Positions 1-9,399 are shown, numbered from the stretch's first letter. The stretch is DNA of 34,196 bases from Candidatus Pelagibacter sp. (GCA_028224115.1 JAOIVP010000006.1:1-34196); one strand, 5' to 3'. Numbers and translations are program-made. Notes: a model not told the origin generated them from the sequence alone.

Positions 1-953
1 ATACCGATAAAAGTTTATATTACCCATTATTATTAAATATTCTTAATGCTCCAACAATTTTAATTAATATCTTCCCATTCATTTTTTTAATATCAGCACA
101 GTTTTTACTAATTAATTTAATCGAAAAAAATGAACTAATAATCCTTAAAAATTTTGGAATCGATAATATTAAATTAATTGCTATTCTATCTTTGGTTTCA
201 TTTGTTGCCAGCCTAATAATAATAATTTTTTTTTATAATTTTTCAGCAAAATTAAAACATTTATATCTTGAGATTAAAAATGATTTTGCAAATGACAATA
301 AATATCTTGCAGTCATTACTGAAAATGGAATTTGGATTAAAGATGAGATTGAGAACAAAAAAGTCATAATTAATGCTAATTTAATTGAAGGAAATATTTT
401 AAAAGATGTAGTAATTACTCAATTTGACAATAGTTTTGCTCCCAAAAAATATATATATGGTGAAAAAGTAGATATTAAAAAAAAAGAATGGATTATTGAA
501 AAAGCAATCATAATCGAAAATAATGTTAGAGTAATAAAAGATAATTTTTTATTTCAATCTAATTTTAATTCTGAAAAAATTAATACTCTTTTTTCAAACT
601 TGACATCTTTAACGATATGGGAATTGTTTAGACTTAAAAATGAGTATATTTCAGTAGGCTATTCTGTTAAAGAAATAAATTTACATTTGCAAAAAATTTA
701 CTCTTTTCCTATCTATTTAACAATATTAACTGTTTTTGCATCTGTGTTAATGTTAAGTCTGCCTATTAATAAACCAAAATTTTTTTATTTATTAATGGGC
801 ATTTTTATATCTGTATTAATATTTTATATAAATCATTTTTCTTCTTTGCTGGGAGAAAATAATAAACTTCCAATTATGTTATCTGTTTGGTTGCCACATG
901 TTATTGTTTCTATCTTAACTGGAATTGGTATGGTGAGGATTAATGAAAAATAA
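1..953 (+). CDS. lptG: LptG, LPS export permease (5' end cut by window)
   Basis: Inner-membrane permease subunit of the LptB2FG ABC transporter, which pulls lipopolysaccharide out of the inner membrane and passes it to LptC/LptA. The open frame runs in from base 3 with no stop, so the start lies outside the window; the TTG at 192 is not a real start. Visible are the end of the N-terminal membrane half (hydrophobic runs at about bases 50-120 and 180-240, with the LptF/G-type segment LIEKNELIILKNFG), a polar periplasmic domain, and three C-terminal membrane helices ending in a short Asn/Lys tail. The last 11 bases overlap lptD. LptF and LptG look alike; the call as LptG rests on its position directly before lptD, as in the usual lptF-lptG-lptD-surA order. 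Confidence 0.85.
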   Translation, partial: TDKSLYYPLLLNILNAPTILINIFPFIFLISAQFLLINLIEKNELIILKNFGIDNIKLIAILSLVSFVASLIIIIFFYNFSAKLKHLYLEIKNDFANDNKYLAVITENGIWIKDEIENKKVIINANLIEGNILKDVVITQFDNSFAPKKYIYGEKVDIKKKEWIIEKAIIIENNVRVIKDNFLFQSNFNSEKINTLFSNLTSLTIWELFRLKNEYISVGYSVKEINLHLQKIYSFPIYLTILTVFASVLMLSLPINKPKFFYLLMGIFISVLIFYINHFSSLLGENNKLPIMLSVWLPHVIVSILTGIGMVRINEK

Positions 954-3423
954 AAAAAGATTTATATTTTCTTGTTTGATAATAACAATTTTTTTTAATA
1001 TTGGCTTGGCAAGTGAAAGAATTGACTATTCAAGTAATAAAATAAAAATTTTAGAAAATGGAAAAGTTATCTCTGGTGAGGGGGATGTGCAGATTATAAT
1101 TGATAATAATATATTTATTAGCTCTGAAACATTTGAGTACAGTAATGAAACTGGTCTATATAGAATTTTTAACGATGTTAAATTTAAAGATAGTGAAAAT
1201 AATATCGAAGCTTCAGGATCAGAATTTATTTTTTCTTCATTTGACAATAAAATTTCATCAAATACAAAATCTAAAGTTATTTACAATGAAACTTATAATA
1301 TTGAACTTAATAACTTTGAGTATGATATTAATGATCAAAAAATAAACTCTGATGATTTTGTAAAAATTAAAGATAATATAAATAATTATTTTGAACTTTA
1401 CGAATTTTTATTTGATTTAAAAACAAATAAATTTTTAGGTAAAGAAATAAAATTTATCGATAATCAACAAAATAAATATTTTTTAAATGAAGTTATGGTT
1501 GATACTAATAATGACAAACTTTATGGCAAAGAAATAAAGTTTCTTGATAATCAACAAAATAAATATTTATTAAATGAAGTAATAATTAATACTGATAATG
1601 ATAATCTTTATGGTAAAGATTTAAACATAGAGTTCAACAAATCCTTATTTGGTAATAATGATAACGACCCAAGACTAAAAGCAAAAAGTGTCAAAATAAA
1701 AGATCAGTCCTCTTTTTTAAGAAAAGGAGTATTTACCTCATGTAGCAAAGATAATGATTGCCCTCCATGGAGCATGTATGCTGAAGAAATTGAGCATGAT
1801 AAAATTGAACAAACAATAAAATATAAAAATGCTTGGTTAAAAATTTATGATATACCAACTGTATATTTTCCAAAATTTTCTCATCCAGATCCAACCGTTA
1901 ATAGAAAATCTGGTTTTTTACCTCCAACATTTAGTAGCTCAAAAAATATTGGGTCCTCTGTAACTATTCCTTATTTTCATGTGGTATCTGAAAATAAAGA
2001 TATGACATTTAAACCAAAACTATTTTTAAATAATGAGGTTGTTTTGCAAAACGAATATAGACAAGAAAACAAAAATAGTAGCCATATAGCCGACTTTAGT
2101 ATCTCTTCATCAGATTTTCTTTCTTCAAAAAACACAACAAAATCTCATTTTTTTTCAAATTCTAAATTTGAATTAAACAATGACTTTTTTAATCAAAGCA
2201 ATATTGAGGTCAATATAGAAAATGTGACAAATGACGAGTATTTAAAAATCTATAAGATTGATAGTGATCAGATTGAAATCAACACAAATACATTACACTC
2301 ATATCTATCAATCGATGTTGAAAAAAATGATATCGAATTTAATACATCGCTTGAAGTTTATGAAGATTTAACAAAAGATAAACAAAGTAGACATGAATTT
2401 ATTTACCCTAACTACACTATTCAAAAAAGAATTTTATCTGAAAAAGGTAATGATTTTGTTTTAAAATCTTATGGAAGTCAAAGAAAGTATAATACCAATG
2501 TATATGAAGGAATTATAATAAATGATTTAGAATTTAATGCTTTCTCAAAATTCTCAAATGAAGGGTTTGTGACTAATTACAAAATATTATTTAAAAATAT
2601 TAATATTGATGCAAAAAACTCAAATAAATATAAAGATAAATTTGAACAAAGTTTAGCTTCAGTAGTACAATACAACATGGAATTACCTTTAAAAAAAGAA
2701 GGTTTAGAATTTATAAACAATTTTACTCCTAAAGTTGCGTTTATGTATAGTCCAAATAAAACAAAAAATATAAGGTCAGATAATCGAAGAATGGACACAA
2801 CTAATATTTTTTCTATAAATAGAATTGCAAATAATGAAACCGTTGAAGGGGGAGCTTCTTTAACTTATGGAACAATTTTTAATAAAATAAATAAAAAAAC
2901 TAATCAAGAAACATTAAATTTTGAAATTTCATCACTTTTAAGAATAAAAGAAAATCCTGATTTATCAAATTCCAGCACAATTGGAAAAAAAATGTCAGAT
3001 ATTTTTGGAAATATAGAATTATATCCTAATGAAAATTTATCTTTAAAATATAATTTTTCTATCGACAATAATTTTGACAAAACAAATTATGATAGCATAT
3101 CATCAAAACTTAAGATTAATAAATTTGTAACTTCTTTTGAATATTCTGATGAAAAAAATAATTTAATAAATGAAAGCTTCACATCAAATTCATCATCTTT
3201 TAAAATCGACAAAAATAATAGTATTAATTTTAATTTAAGAAGAAATAATGAAAAAAGTGCTACTGAATTCTATAATTTGATATACAATTATAAAAATGAT
3301 TGTTTGGTTGCATCAGTCAAATTTAATAAAGAGTTCTATAAAGACTCAGATTTAGAACCAGAGAAAGAAATTTTCTTTACATTAAGTTTGATACCATTTG
3401 GTGGTTTGACAACAGCAAATTAA
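943..3423 (+). CDS. lptD: LptD (OstA/Imp), LPS-assembly outer-membrane protein
   Basis: Outer-membrane beta-barrel that inserts lipopolysaccharide into the outer leaflet together with LptE. Length is 826 residues, normal for the family. It has a signal peptide (residues 1 to about 24, hydrophobic IFSCLIITIFFNIGLA), an LptA-like beta-jellyroll (about 30-235), then a long barrel domain. The family signature CPPW follows Cys267/Cys273 (SCSKDNDCPPW). The C-terminus has the conserved Cys region (Cys787) and ends LSLIPFGGLTTAN, close to the family's ending. Only three Cys are visible in the mature chain; E. coli LptD has four. An in-frame tandem duplication lies in the jellyroll (residues 167-224). 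It overlaps lptG by 11 bases and its stop shares one base with the next start, so translation is probably coupled. Confidence 0.93.
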   Translation: MKNKKRFIFSCLIITIFFNIGLASERIDYSSNKIKILENGKVISGEGDVQIIIDNNIFISSETFEYSNETGLYRIFNDVKFKDSENNIEASGSEFIFSSFDNKISSNTKSKVIYNETYNIELNNFEYDINDQKINSDDFVKIKDNINNYFELYEFLFDLKTNKFLGKEIKFIDNQQNKYFLNEVMVDTNNDKLYGKEIKFLDNQQNKYLLNEVIINTDNDNLYGKDLNIEFNKSLFGNNDNDPRLKAKSVKIKDQSSFLRKGVFTSCSKDNDCPPWSMYAEEIEHDKIEQTIKYKNAWLKIYDIPTVYFPKFSHPDPTVNRKSGFLPPTFSSSKNIGSSVTIPYFHVVSENKDMTFKPKLFLNNEVVLQNEYRQENKNSSHIADFSISSSDFLSSKNTTKSHFFSNSKFELNNDFFNQSNIEVNIENVTNDEYLKIYKIDSDQIEINTNTLHSYLSIDVEKNDIEFNTSLEVYEDLTKDKQSRHEFIYPNYTIQKRILSEKGNDFVLKSYGSQRKYNTNVYEGIIINDLEFNAFSKFSNEGFVTNYKILFKNINIDAKNSNKYKDKFEQSLASVVQYNMELPLKKEGLEFINNFTPKVAFMYSPNKTKNIRSDNRRMDTTNIFSINRIANNETVEGGASLTYGTIFNKINKKTNQETLNFEISSLLRIKENPDLSNSSTIGKKMSDIFGNIELYPNENLSLKYNFSIDNNFDKTNYDSISSKLKINKFVTSFEYSDEKNNLINESFTSNSSSFKIDKNNSINFNLRRNNEKSATEFYNLIYNYKNDCLVASVKFNKEFYKDSDLEPEKEIFFTLSLIPFGGLTTAN
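1441..1614 (+). repeat. In-frame tandem duplication of 87 bp inside lptD
   Basis: Two adjacent 87-base units (1441-1527 and 1528-1614) encode near-identical 29-residue blocks. Both begin KEIKF and share DNQQNKY, LNEV and LYGK. A third KD start at 1615 returns to single-copy sequence. The block lies in the LptA-like jellyroll, so it probably adds beta strands to that domain. Confidence 0.9.
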
Positions 3424-4361
3424 TGAAAACAAAAATATTTTTCTACATATTAATCATTTTTCATCTATGTACGAAGCAAGTAATTAGCCTAGAAAATAAG
3501 ATAATTTTAAAAGTAAATAATAAAATAATAACAACTTTTGATATTGAGCAAGAGAAAAAATATTTGATAGTTCTAAATAAAAACTTAAAAAAAATAGACC
3601 AAAATAAATTAAATATCCTTGCAATAGATTCTATTATTAAAGAAAAAATAAAAGAGATTGAATTAATTAATTATTATCAATTAGAAAAAGCTTTAGATGA
3701 CGCAAACTTGGCAAAAATATTGAAAAATCTTTATCAAACCATTGGGTTTAAAAATGAAAACGAATTTAAAAAATATTTAGAGTCTCAAAATCTAAAATTC
3801 TTATCAATAAAAAGAAAATTAGCGATTGAAATGCTTTGGAACAATCTAATATTTAAAAAATTTAACAACCGCGTTGCTATTGATGAAATTGAGATAAAAA
3901 ATAATCTAGATAAAGAAATAAAAAATCTAAATTTTTCAAGAGAGTTATTTTTATCAGAAATATTGATAAGAAATTCTAAAGATTTAAAATTAGATTTAGT
4001 TTACTCAGAAATTTTAGAAAGTATTAAAAATGTTGGTTTTGCTACAACTGCAAATATTTTTAGTAAATCTAGTACATCTAAAATTGGAGGAAAAATAGGA
4101 TGGGTGAAAGAAACTTCTTTGTCAAAACAAATACAAAAAAATGTAATTAAATTAGAAAAAGGACAAATCTCAAAACCTATAAGGATTAATGAAAATTTTC
4201 TCATACTTAAAATTGATGATACAAAAATTAATAAACAAAAAATTGATAAAGAAAAAATTTTATCGAATAAAATTTTATTCAAAAGAAACCAACAGCTTGA
4301 AAGATTTTCTTTGGCTTATTTTAGTAAAGTGAAACAAAAAATGCAGATTAATGAATTATAA
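3423..4361 (+). CDS. surA: SurA-like periplasmic chaperone / peptidyl-prolyl isomerase
   Basis: Periplasmic folding factor for outer-membrane proteins such as the LptD encoded just upstream. It is 312 residues, shorter than the ~430 of E. coli SurA, and seems to keep one parvulin domain instead of two. The N-terminus is a signal peptide (FFYILIIFHLCTKQVISLEN), followed by the SurA_N start (IILKVNNKIITTFDIEQE) and a helical chaperone part to about residue 165. The parvulin-like section (about 170-280) contains EILIRN, SKIGGKIGWV and FLILKIDD. The ATG shares base 3423 with the lptD stop codon, and the end overlaps pdxA by 11 bases. The sequence is very Lys/Asn-rich and diverged. Family membership is clear; that it is the true SurA rests mainly on gene order. 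Confidence 0.8.
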   Translation: MKTKIFFYILIIFHLCTKQVISLENKIILKVNNKIITTFDIEQEKKYLIVLNKNLKKIDQNKLNILAIDSIIKEKIKEIELINYYQLEKALDDANLAKILKNLYQTIGFKNENEFKKYLESQNLKFLSIKRKLAIEMLWNNLIFKKFNNRVAIDEIEIKNNLDKEIKNLNFSRELFLSEILIRNSKDLKLDLVYSEILESIKNVGFATTANIFSKSSTSKIGGKIGWVKETSLSKQIQKNVIKLEKGQISKPIRINENFLILKIDDTKINKQKIDKEKILSNKILFKRNQQLERFSLAYFSKVKQKMQINEL

Positions 4362-5316
4362 GCCTATAATAATTGTTCATGGAGAACCTAACAGTGTTTT
4401 TTTAGAAATTTTTTTTAAATCACTTAAATATAGAAAATTTAAAAATCCATTGGTCTTAATCTGCTCTCTAAAAATATTAAAATTTCAAATGAAAAAAATG
4501 AAATTTCAAATGGGTATAAAAATAATTAATCCATCGTTACTTAATAAAATTAAATTGAATAATAAAATGATAAATATTATTAATATTAATTATAGTGAAA
4601 GATTATCGTTTAAAAAAATTGACAACAAATCAAATAAATATATTGAGAATTGTTTTAAAACATCATTTAAAATTTTAAAATCAGGAGTGACAAATAAATT
4701 AATTAATGGACCTATTTCAAAAAACTCATTTTTAAATAAAAAATTTTTAGGTATTACTGAATATTTAGCCAAAAAAACTAAAGCTAACAAGTATGCAATG
4801 CTTATTTATAATAAAGAATTATCTGTTTGCCCAATAACAACTCATTTACCCTTAAAATCTGTTGTTAAAAATATAACAAAAAAAAAATTGATAGAAAAAA
4901 TTACTTTAATAAATAATTTTTATAAAAATTATTTAGGCTTTAAACCAAAAATAGTTGTACTAGGATTAAATCCTCATTGTGAAAGTGTTAATAAATTTAA
5001 CGAAGATGAAAAAATACTTAAACCAACTATAAAATATTTATCTGATAAAAAGATCAAAATTAAGGGACCTTATTCAGCGGATACTGCTTTTTTAAAAAAA
5101 AATAGAAAGGATGTTGATGTTGTTATTGGAATGTATCATGATCAAGTTTTAACACCTATCAAAACTTTGTATGAATATGATGCAATTAATATAACTTTAG
5201 GTTTACCTTTTATAAGAATTTCACCCGATCATGGTCCTAATCAAAAAATGCTTGGGCAAAATAAATCAAATCCTCTAAGTTTAGTTAGAGCAATAGAATT
5301 TTTAGAAAAAAATTGA
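4351..5316 (+). CDS. pdxA: 4-hydroxythreonine-4-phosphate dehydrogenase PdxA
   Basis: Cytoplasmic NAD-dependent enzyme of the DXP-dependent pyridoxal phosphate pathway. It oxidises 4-phosphohydroxy-L-threonine to a product that PdxJ condenses with deoxyxylulose phosphate. Length is 321 residues, normal. Family landmarks appear in order: LINGPISK, the metal-ligand His motifs TTHLPL and GMYHDQVLTPIK, LGLNPHCES, GPYSADTAF, and LGLPFIRISPDHG near the C-terminus. The N-terminal part is more diverged and Lys-rich. It sits between surA and rsmA with overlaps at both ends (11 and 4 bases), the order common in alphaproteobacteria. Confidence 0.94.
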   Translation: MNYKPIIIVHGEPNSVFLEIFFKSLKYRKFKNPLVLICSLKILKFQMKKMKFQMGIKIINPSLLNKIKLNNKMINIININYSERLSFKKIDNKSNKYIENCFKTSFKILKSGVTNKLINGPISKNSFLNKKFLGITEYLAKKTKANKYAMLIYNKELSVCPITTHLPLKSVVKNITKKKLIEKITLINNFYKNYLGFKPKIVVLGLNPHCESVNKFNEDEKILKPTIKYLSDKKIKIKGPYSADTAFLKKNRKDVDVVIGMYHDQVLTPIKTLYEYDAINITLGLPFIRISPDHGPNQKMLGQNKSNPLSLVRAIEFLEKN

Positions 5317-6104
5317 TTAAAGCAAAAAAAAGTTTAGGTCAAAATTTTCTAATAGATAGAAATATTTTAGAAAAAATTACACAAACAGTTCCTATAAAAG
5401 ATAAACATATTCTAGAAGTAGGACCTGGAACCGGGAATCTAACATCGTTTATTCTTAAAAATAATCCAAAAGAAATGTTAGTAATTGAAAAAGATGAAGA
5501 GCTAGCAAACAATCTAGATAAAATTTTTAACGAACAAATTACAATTGTAAATGATGATATTTTAAATGTTGATGAAACTTCCTTGTTTAAGGAAAAAGTA
5601 AAAGTAACAGTATTTGGTAACCTTCCTTACAATATTTCAACCGAAATATTAAGTAAATGGATCATAAACTTAAAAGAAAATTATTGGTTTGATCATTTAA
5701 TTCTAATGTTTCAAAAAGAAGTAGCAGATAGAATAATTGCTAAATCTAATACCTCAGCTTACGGTAGGCTATCTATATTAAGTCACTGGAAATTAAAAAT
5801 AGAAAAAATTTGTGACATTAAACCAGAAAGTTTTTCACCACGACCAAAAATTGACAGTTCTTTGTTGCTTTTTTCACCTAAAGAAAAATTTTTTAAAATT
5901 AAAGATCCAAAAAATTTAGAGAAAGTTACTAGAGTTTTTTTTAATCAAAGACGAAAAATGCTAAAAAAACCATTTAACCAATTATTTAATGGAAATCAAA
6001 AAGTGTTAGACAAACTTAAAATTGATTTAAATTTAAGACCTCAAAATTTGGATTTTGATACATATTATCAATTAACAAGCTTGTATGAGAATTCAAGAAG
6101 TTAA
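5313..6104 (+). CDS. rsmA: 16S rRNA dimethyladenosine methyltransferase RsmA (KsgA)
   Basis: Uses S-adenosylmethionine to dimethylate two adjacent adenines near the 3' end of 16S rRNA late in 30S assembly. Length is 263 residues, normal. The N-terminus has the family start KSLGQNFL, then the SAM-binding motif [11 protein letters not shown], the acidic VIEKDEEL, and the catalytic motif [10 protein letters not shown]; the C-terminal part has [12 protein letters not shown] and FNQRRKML. The start is TTG at 5313, inside the pdxA stop region (4-base overlap), and gives exactly the family N-terminus. The 3' end overlaps the convergent gmk by 12 bases. Confidence 0.95.
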   Translation: MIKAKKSLGQNFLIDRNILEKITQTVPIKDKHILEVGPGTGNLTSFILKNNPKEMLVIEKDEELANNLDKIFNEQITIVNDDILNVDETSLFKEKVKVTVFGNLPYNISTEILSKWIINLKENYWFDHLILMFQKEVADRIIAKSNTSAYGRLSILSHWKLKIEKICDIKPESFSPRPKIDSSLLLFSPKEKFFKIKDPKNLEKVTRVFFNQRRKMLKKPFNQLFNGNQKVLDKLKIDLNLRPQNLDFDTYYQLTSLYENSRS

Positions 6105-6725
6105 CTTATTCACATGACTTCTTATGTACTCTAAATCATAGTCTTTTGAGCCATTTGTTTTTTCTGCATCTATAAGATTTTTAATTTTTGAAAAACATTT
6201 TTCTAAATTATCATTTATAACAACATAATCATAATTAATCCAATGCAATACATCTCTTTCAAATTGTTTCATTCTCTCTTCAACTATCAACTTATCTTTC
6301 ATATCTCTATTTGAAAGCCTATCAAATAACTCCTCTTTGCTTGGAGGAAGTATAAAAAAAGTAATTAACTTATAATCTAATTTTTTATTTTTAATCTGGT
6401 CAGCTCCTTGCCAATCTATGTCAAATAAAACATTCTTTTCTTTATTAAGTTTGTCTATTACTGGTGTTCTCGTTGTGCCATAAAAATTATTAAACACTTT
6501 TGCATACTCAAGAAATTCCTCATTTTTAATTAGTCTATTAAATTCACCTTCATCAACAAAAAAATAGTCTTTATTAGGTACTTCACTAGGTCTTGGTTGG
6601 CGGGTTGTGTGTGAAATGGAAATTTCGTAATTATCTATTTTAGATAACATTTTAACTAATGTGGTTTTACCCGCTCCAGACGGAGAGGATAAAACAATCA
6701 TTACGCCATCATTTTCTGAGGGCAT
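6093..6725 (-). CDS. gmk: Guanylate kinase
   Basis: Phosphorylates GMP to GDP with ATP, a required step in guanine nucleotide supply. Length is 210 residues, normal. The P-loop [11 protein letters not shown] is near the N-terminus, followed by the GMP-binding region ([30 protein letters not shown]), [10 protein letters not shown], and the lid region with RLSNRD. It is the last gene of the minus-strand fabD-fabG-acpP-gmk run, 8 bases after acpP, and converges on rsmA with a 12-base overlap of coding sequence. Confidence 0.96.
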   Translation of the reverse strand: MPSENDGVMIVLSSPSGAGKTTLVKMLSKIDNYEISISHTTRQPRPSEVPNKDYFFVDEGEFNRLIKNEEFLEYAKVFNNFYGTTRTPVIDKLNKEKNVLFDIDWQGADQIKNKKLDYKLITFFILPPSKEELFDRLSNRDMKDKLIVEERMKQFERDVLHWINYDYVVINDNLEKCFSKIKNLIDAEKTNGSKDYDLEYIRSHVNKLTS

Positions 6726-6733
6726 TTAAATTA

Positions 6734-6973
6734 TTAGTTCGCTTTTCCTTCGATAAACTTAACTGCATCGCCAACAGTTAAAATTTTCTCAGCTTCACTA
6801 TCTGAAATTTCAGATCCAAATTCTTCTTCAAAAGCCATCACTAATTCAACTGTATCTAAACTATCAGCTCCCAAATCATCTATAAAACTAGACTCTTCTG
6901 TTACTTTTGCTTCATCGATACCCAAGTGATCAGCTACAATTTTTTTTACTTTGCTTGAAACGTCTTCTGACAT
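6734..6973 (-). CDS. acpP: Acyl carrier protein
   Basis: Carries growing acyl chains on a phosphopantetheine arm for fatty acid and lipid A synthesis. It is 79 residues, acidic and helical, with the attachment site Ser38 in the invariant [20 protein letters not shown] clear Shine-Dalgarno AGGA lies about 5 bases before the ATG (reading the minus strand). It follows fabG after 48 bases, a long gap for this strand, and that gap holds a good promoter, so acpP is likely also transcribed on its own, as is common for this abundant protein. Confidence 0.98.
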   Translation of the reverse strand: MSEDVSSKVKKIVADHLGIDEAKVTEESSFIDDLGADSLDTVELVMAFEEEFGSEISDSEAEKILTVGDAVKFIEGKAN

Positions 6974-6997
6974 ATTGATCCTTTTTGTTATAAATTC

Positions 6998-7025
6998 TTA
7001 ATAGTTTAAAAAGCTATTTTGTCAA
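6998..7025 (-). promoter_or_regulatory. Sigma70-type promoter for acpP overlapping the fabG stop
   Basis: On the minus strand a perfect -35 TTGACA (7020-7025) is followed, after 16 bases, by TATTAA (6998-7003). The -35 box contains the fabG stop codon TGA. Transcription would start about 20 bases before the acpP ATG, leaving room for its AGGA ribosome site. It was predicted by eye. Confidence 0.6.
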
Positions 7026-7759
7026 GCCATATACATGCCCCCATTAACATGCAATGTTTCCCCATTTATATAATTAGATTGATCTGAACTTAAGAATAAC
7101 ACAGCATTTGCAATATCATCAGGCTCTCCAAGACGAGCTGATGGTATTTTCGATACTATAATCTCTTTAAACTTATCATCAATTTTGTCTGTCATTGCTG
7201 TTTTAATAAATCCTGGCGAAATACAATTTATATTGATATTTTTCTTTGCATATTCTATCGCAAGACTTTTAGACATAGCAACAATTCCTGCTTTTGACGC
7301 TGTATAATTAGCTTGCCCTAAATTACCAGTATGGCCAACAACCGATGTAATATTTACAATTTTTCCAGATTTATTTTTAAGCATTTTTTTAATAGCAAAT
7401 TTACTCATTAAGAAAGTTGAAGTTAAATTAATATTTATAACTTTTTGCCATTCATCTAAGCTCATTCTAATTGCAAGATTGTCTTGAGTTATACCAGCAT
7501 TATTAACCATACCATCTAAACTTCCACCTAATTCAATTGTTGCATTTTCAATAAATTCCTCAATTTTATCACTTTGAGATATATCAAATTTTAATATTTT
7601 AATGCCTTCAAAATTTTTTTTAAGTTCTTCTAGTTTTTCAATTCTAGTTCCAGAAGCTATAATATTTGCTCCTGCTTCATTTAACCTTTTAACTATTGCA
7701 TTACCTATTCCGCCAGATGCACCAGTAACAATGATATTTTTTTTTTTTAAATCTCTCAT
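7022..7759 (-). CDS. fabG: 3-oxoacyl-ACP reductase FabG
   Basis: NADPH-dependent short-chain reductase of the fatty acid elongation cycle. Length is 245 residues, standard. The N-terminal cofactor site is TGASGGIG; NNAGITQDN follows, the catalytic Ser-Tyr-Lys are in NITSVVGHTGNLGQANYTASK, and the end LHVNGGMYMA is typical. It starts four bases inside the end of fabD (ATGA-type overlap), so the two are translationally coupled, and acpP follows. Confidence 0.97.
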   Translation of the reverse strand: MRDLKKKNIIVTGASGGIGNAIVKRLNEAGANIIASGTRIEKLEELKKNFEGIKILKFDISQSDKIEEFIENATIELGGSLDGMVNNAGITQDNLAIRMSLDEWQKVININLTSTFLMSKFAIKKMLKNKSGKIVNITSVVGHTGNLGQANYTASKAGIVAMSKSLAIEYAKKNININCISPGFIKTAMTDKIDDKFKEIIVSKIPSARLGEPDDIANAVLFLSSDQSNYINGETLHVNGGMYMA

Positions 7760-8682
7760 ATTTTTAAACCTTCAATATCTCCTTGATTATTTATAGTATT
7801 AATTTTTACTTCTCTATTAATTCTTTTAACTAAACCAGATAAAACTTTCCCTGGTCCAATTTCAATAAAATGATCAACATCAGTATTAATCATATTAATT
7901 ATACTTTCTCGCCATCTAACTCTATTTTCTATCTGTTTGATTAATAATTCTTTTAGCTCATCTGTATTTGAGATTTCTTTAGCGGTAACATTTGAAATTA
8001 GTTTATTATTACCTTGATTAAATCTTAGTTTATTTAACTCTTTACTCATTATCTCTGTTGCTTTACTCATTAAACTACAGTGGAATGGAGCACTTACTGG
8101 TAGCTTAATATTTTTAATAGAATTATCTTTTAAAATTAAAATTAATTTATCTAAATCATCTATTTTGCCACTTAAAACTATTTGACCTTCGGAGTTATCA
8201 TTTGCAATTTGAGCTTTAAAGTTTTGGTCATTATCTTTTAATATTTTTTCAATCATCCCAACTGTTGAGCCTAAAACTGCAACCATACCCCCCTCTCCTT
8301 TTGGAACAGAATTTTGCATAGCATCTCCTCTTATTCTTAAAATTTTTAATGTGTCTGAAAAACTTAAATACCCAGCACAAGATAAAGCAGAATATTCACC
8401 TAATGAGTGTCCAGCAAAATATTTTGCTTTATTAAGATCAATATTAAATTCTTTTTTTATGACATTGAAAATTGAGTAACTAATTAGAAAAATTGCAGGC
8501 TGAGTATTGGTAGTTAGGTCCAATTCTTCTTTAGGACCCTCTAATATTAGCTTTGAAAGTGAAAAATTGAGTTTTTCATCAGCTTCTTTAAATAAATTTT
8601 TAACATGATCAAACTTGTCATAAAATTCCTTTCCCATTCCAACTATTTGAGAACCTTGACCTGGAAAAATTACTGAAAACAT
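7756..8682 (-). CDS. fabD: Malonyl-CoA:ACP transacylase FabD
   Basis: Moves malonyl from CoA to acyl carrier protein, supplying fatty acid elongation. Length is 308 residues, normal. FPGQGSQ lies at the N-terminus, the nucleophile elbow is in AGHSLGEYSAL, the Arg region is RIRGDAMQ, and the catalytic His is in VSAPFHCSLM. It is first in the fabD-fabG-acpP-gmk operon. Its start faces rpsF across 87 bases, so both promoters should lie in that gap. Confidence 0.97.
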   Translation of the reverse strand: MFSVIFPGQGSQIVGMGKEFYDKFDHVKNLFKEADEKLNFSLSKLILEGPKEELDLTTNTQPAIFLISYSIFNVIKKEFNIDLNKAKYFAGHSLGEYSALSCAGYLSFSDTLKILRIRGDAMQNSVPKGEGGMVAVLGSTVGMIEKILKDNDQNFKAQIANDNSEGQIVLSGKIDDLDKLILILKDNSIKNIKLPVSAPFHCSLMSKATEIMSKELNKLRFNQGNNKLISNVTAKEISNTDELKELLIKQIENRVRWRESIINMINTDVDHFIEIGPGKVLSGLVKRINREVKINTINNQGDIEGLKI

Positions 8683-8708
8683 ATAAAAAAAACTATTTAT
8701 TTCGCCTT

Positions 8709-8737
8709 TTTAACTATTGTAATTGAACATTTATAAT
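8709..8737 (+). promoter_or_regulatory. Likely promoter of rpsF-rpsR-rplI
   Basis: A perfect -10 box TATAAT (8732-8737) lies 33 bases before the rpsF ATG. A weak -35 TTTAAC (8709-8714) precedes it at 17 bases. An alternative pair is TTGTAA with TATATC a little downstream. This is the only gap between the divergent fabD and rpsF genes. Confidence 0.5.
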
Positions 8738-8769
8738 AGTATATCCTCACTTTTTATTAAAGAACTTAA

Positions 8770-9123
8770 ATGAATTTATACGAACATACTATTATTGCCA
8801 GACAAGATGCTTCTCCGAGTGAAATTAAGCAATTAACAGAAAAATATTCTAAAATTGTTGAAAAATTTGAAGGTGAGATTGTTAAAACTGAAAATTGGGG
8901 TTTACTTGACCTGTCTTATTTAATCAAGAAAAATAAAAAAGGGAGCTACATTCACTTTAAGATTAAGAGTAAAGGCAATGTTATTGATGAACTAGAAAAA
9001 AATGAAGCAATTGATAAAAAATTATTAAGATATCTTACTGTTAGAGTAAAAAAATTTAATTTAGAAGAAAATTATTTTATAAAAAAAGATTATGATGACA
9101 AAAAAGAAAGTAATAAAAACTAA
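8770..9123 (+). CDS. rpsF: 30S ribosomal protein S6
   Basis: Small-subunit protein of the platform that binds S18. It is 117 residues with the typical start [19 protein letters not shown], then the conserved [15 protein letters not shown] and GSYIHFKI, and a Lys-rich tail. It is first in the rpsF-rpsR-rplI operon, two bases before rpsR. I saw no S6:S18 autoregulatory leader; the leader is probably under 30 bases. Confidence 0.96.
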   Translation: MNLYEHTIIARQDASPSEIKQLTEKYSKIVEKFEGEIVKTENWGLLDLSYLIKKNKKGSYIHFKIKSKGNVIDELEKNEAIDKKLLRYLTVRVKKFNLEENYFIKKDYDDKKESNKN

Positions 9124-9125
9124 TT

Positions 9126-9398
9126 ATGCCAAAGAGACAAAGTGGAAATAAAAAAGGTAAACAAAGTAATTTTGCAAAGCTAAGCATTTTTCAACCAAAT
9201 AAATACAAGTTCAAAAAAACTTGTCCCTTATCAGCTAAAGGTGCTCCAGAAGTTAATTACAAGAATGTTAGACTTTTAAAAAAATATATGTCTGAAAATG
9301 GTAAAATTTTACCTTCAAGAATTACAAATGTTTCACAAAAGAAACAGAGAGAATTATCCCTTTCAATCAAAAGAGCTAGAAATTTAGCATTAATATAA
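9126..9398 (+). CDS. rpsR: 30S ribosomal protein S18
   Basis: Small-subunit platform protein, partner of S6. Length is 90 residues. It has a basic N-terminal extension ([14 protein letters not shown]), the central region [19 protein letters not shown], and the conserved end [27 protein letters not shown]. It sits two bases after rpsF and one base before rplI. Confidence 0.97.
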   Translation: MPKRQSGNKKGKQSNFAKLSIFQPNKYKFKKTCPLSAKGAPEVNYKNVRLLKKYMSENGKILPSRITNVSQKKQRELSLSIKRARNLALI

Positions 9399-9399
9399 A

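Noticed and set aside
1100..1345. Out-of-frame ORF inside lptD
   Set aside because: A product of AT-rich sequence in another frame; lptD is unambiguous here.
8683..8769. S6:S18 autoregulatory RNA leader before rpsF
   Set aside because: The likely leader is under 30 bases and shows no fitting structure.
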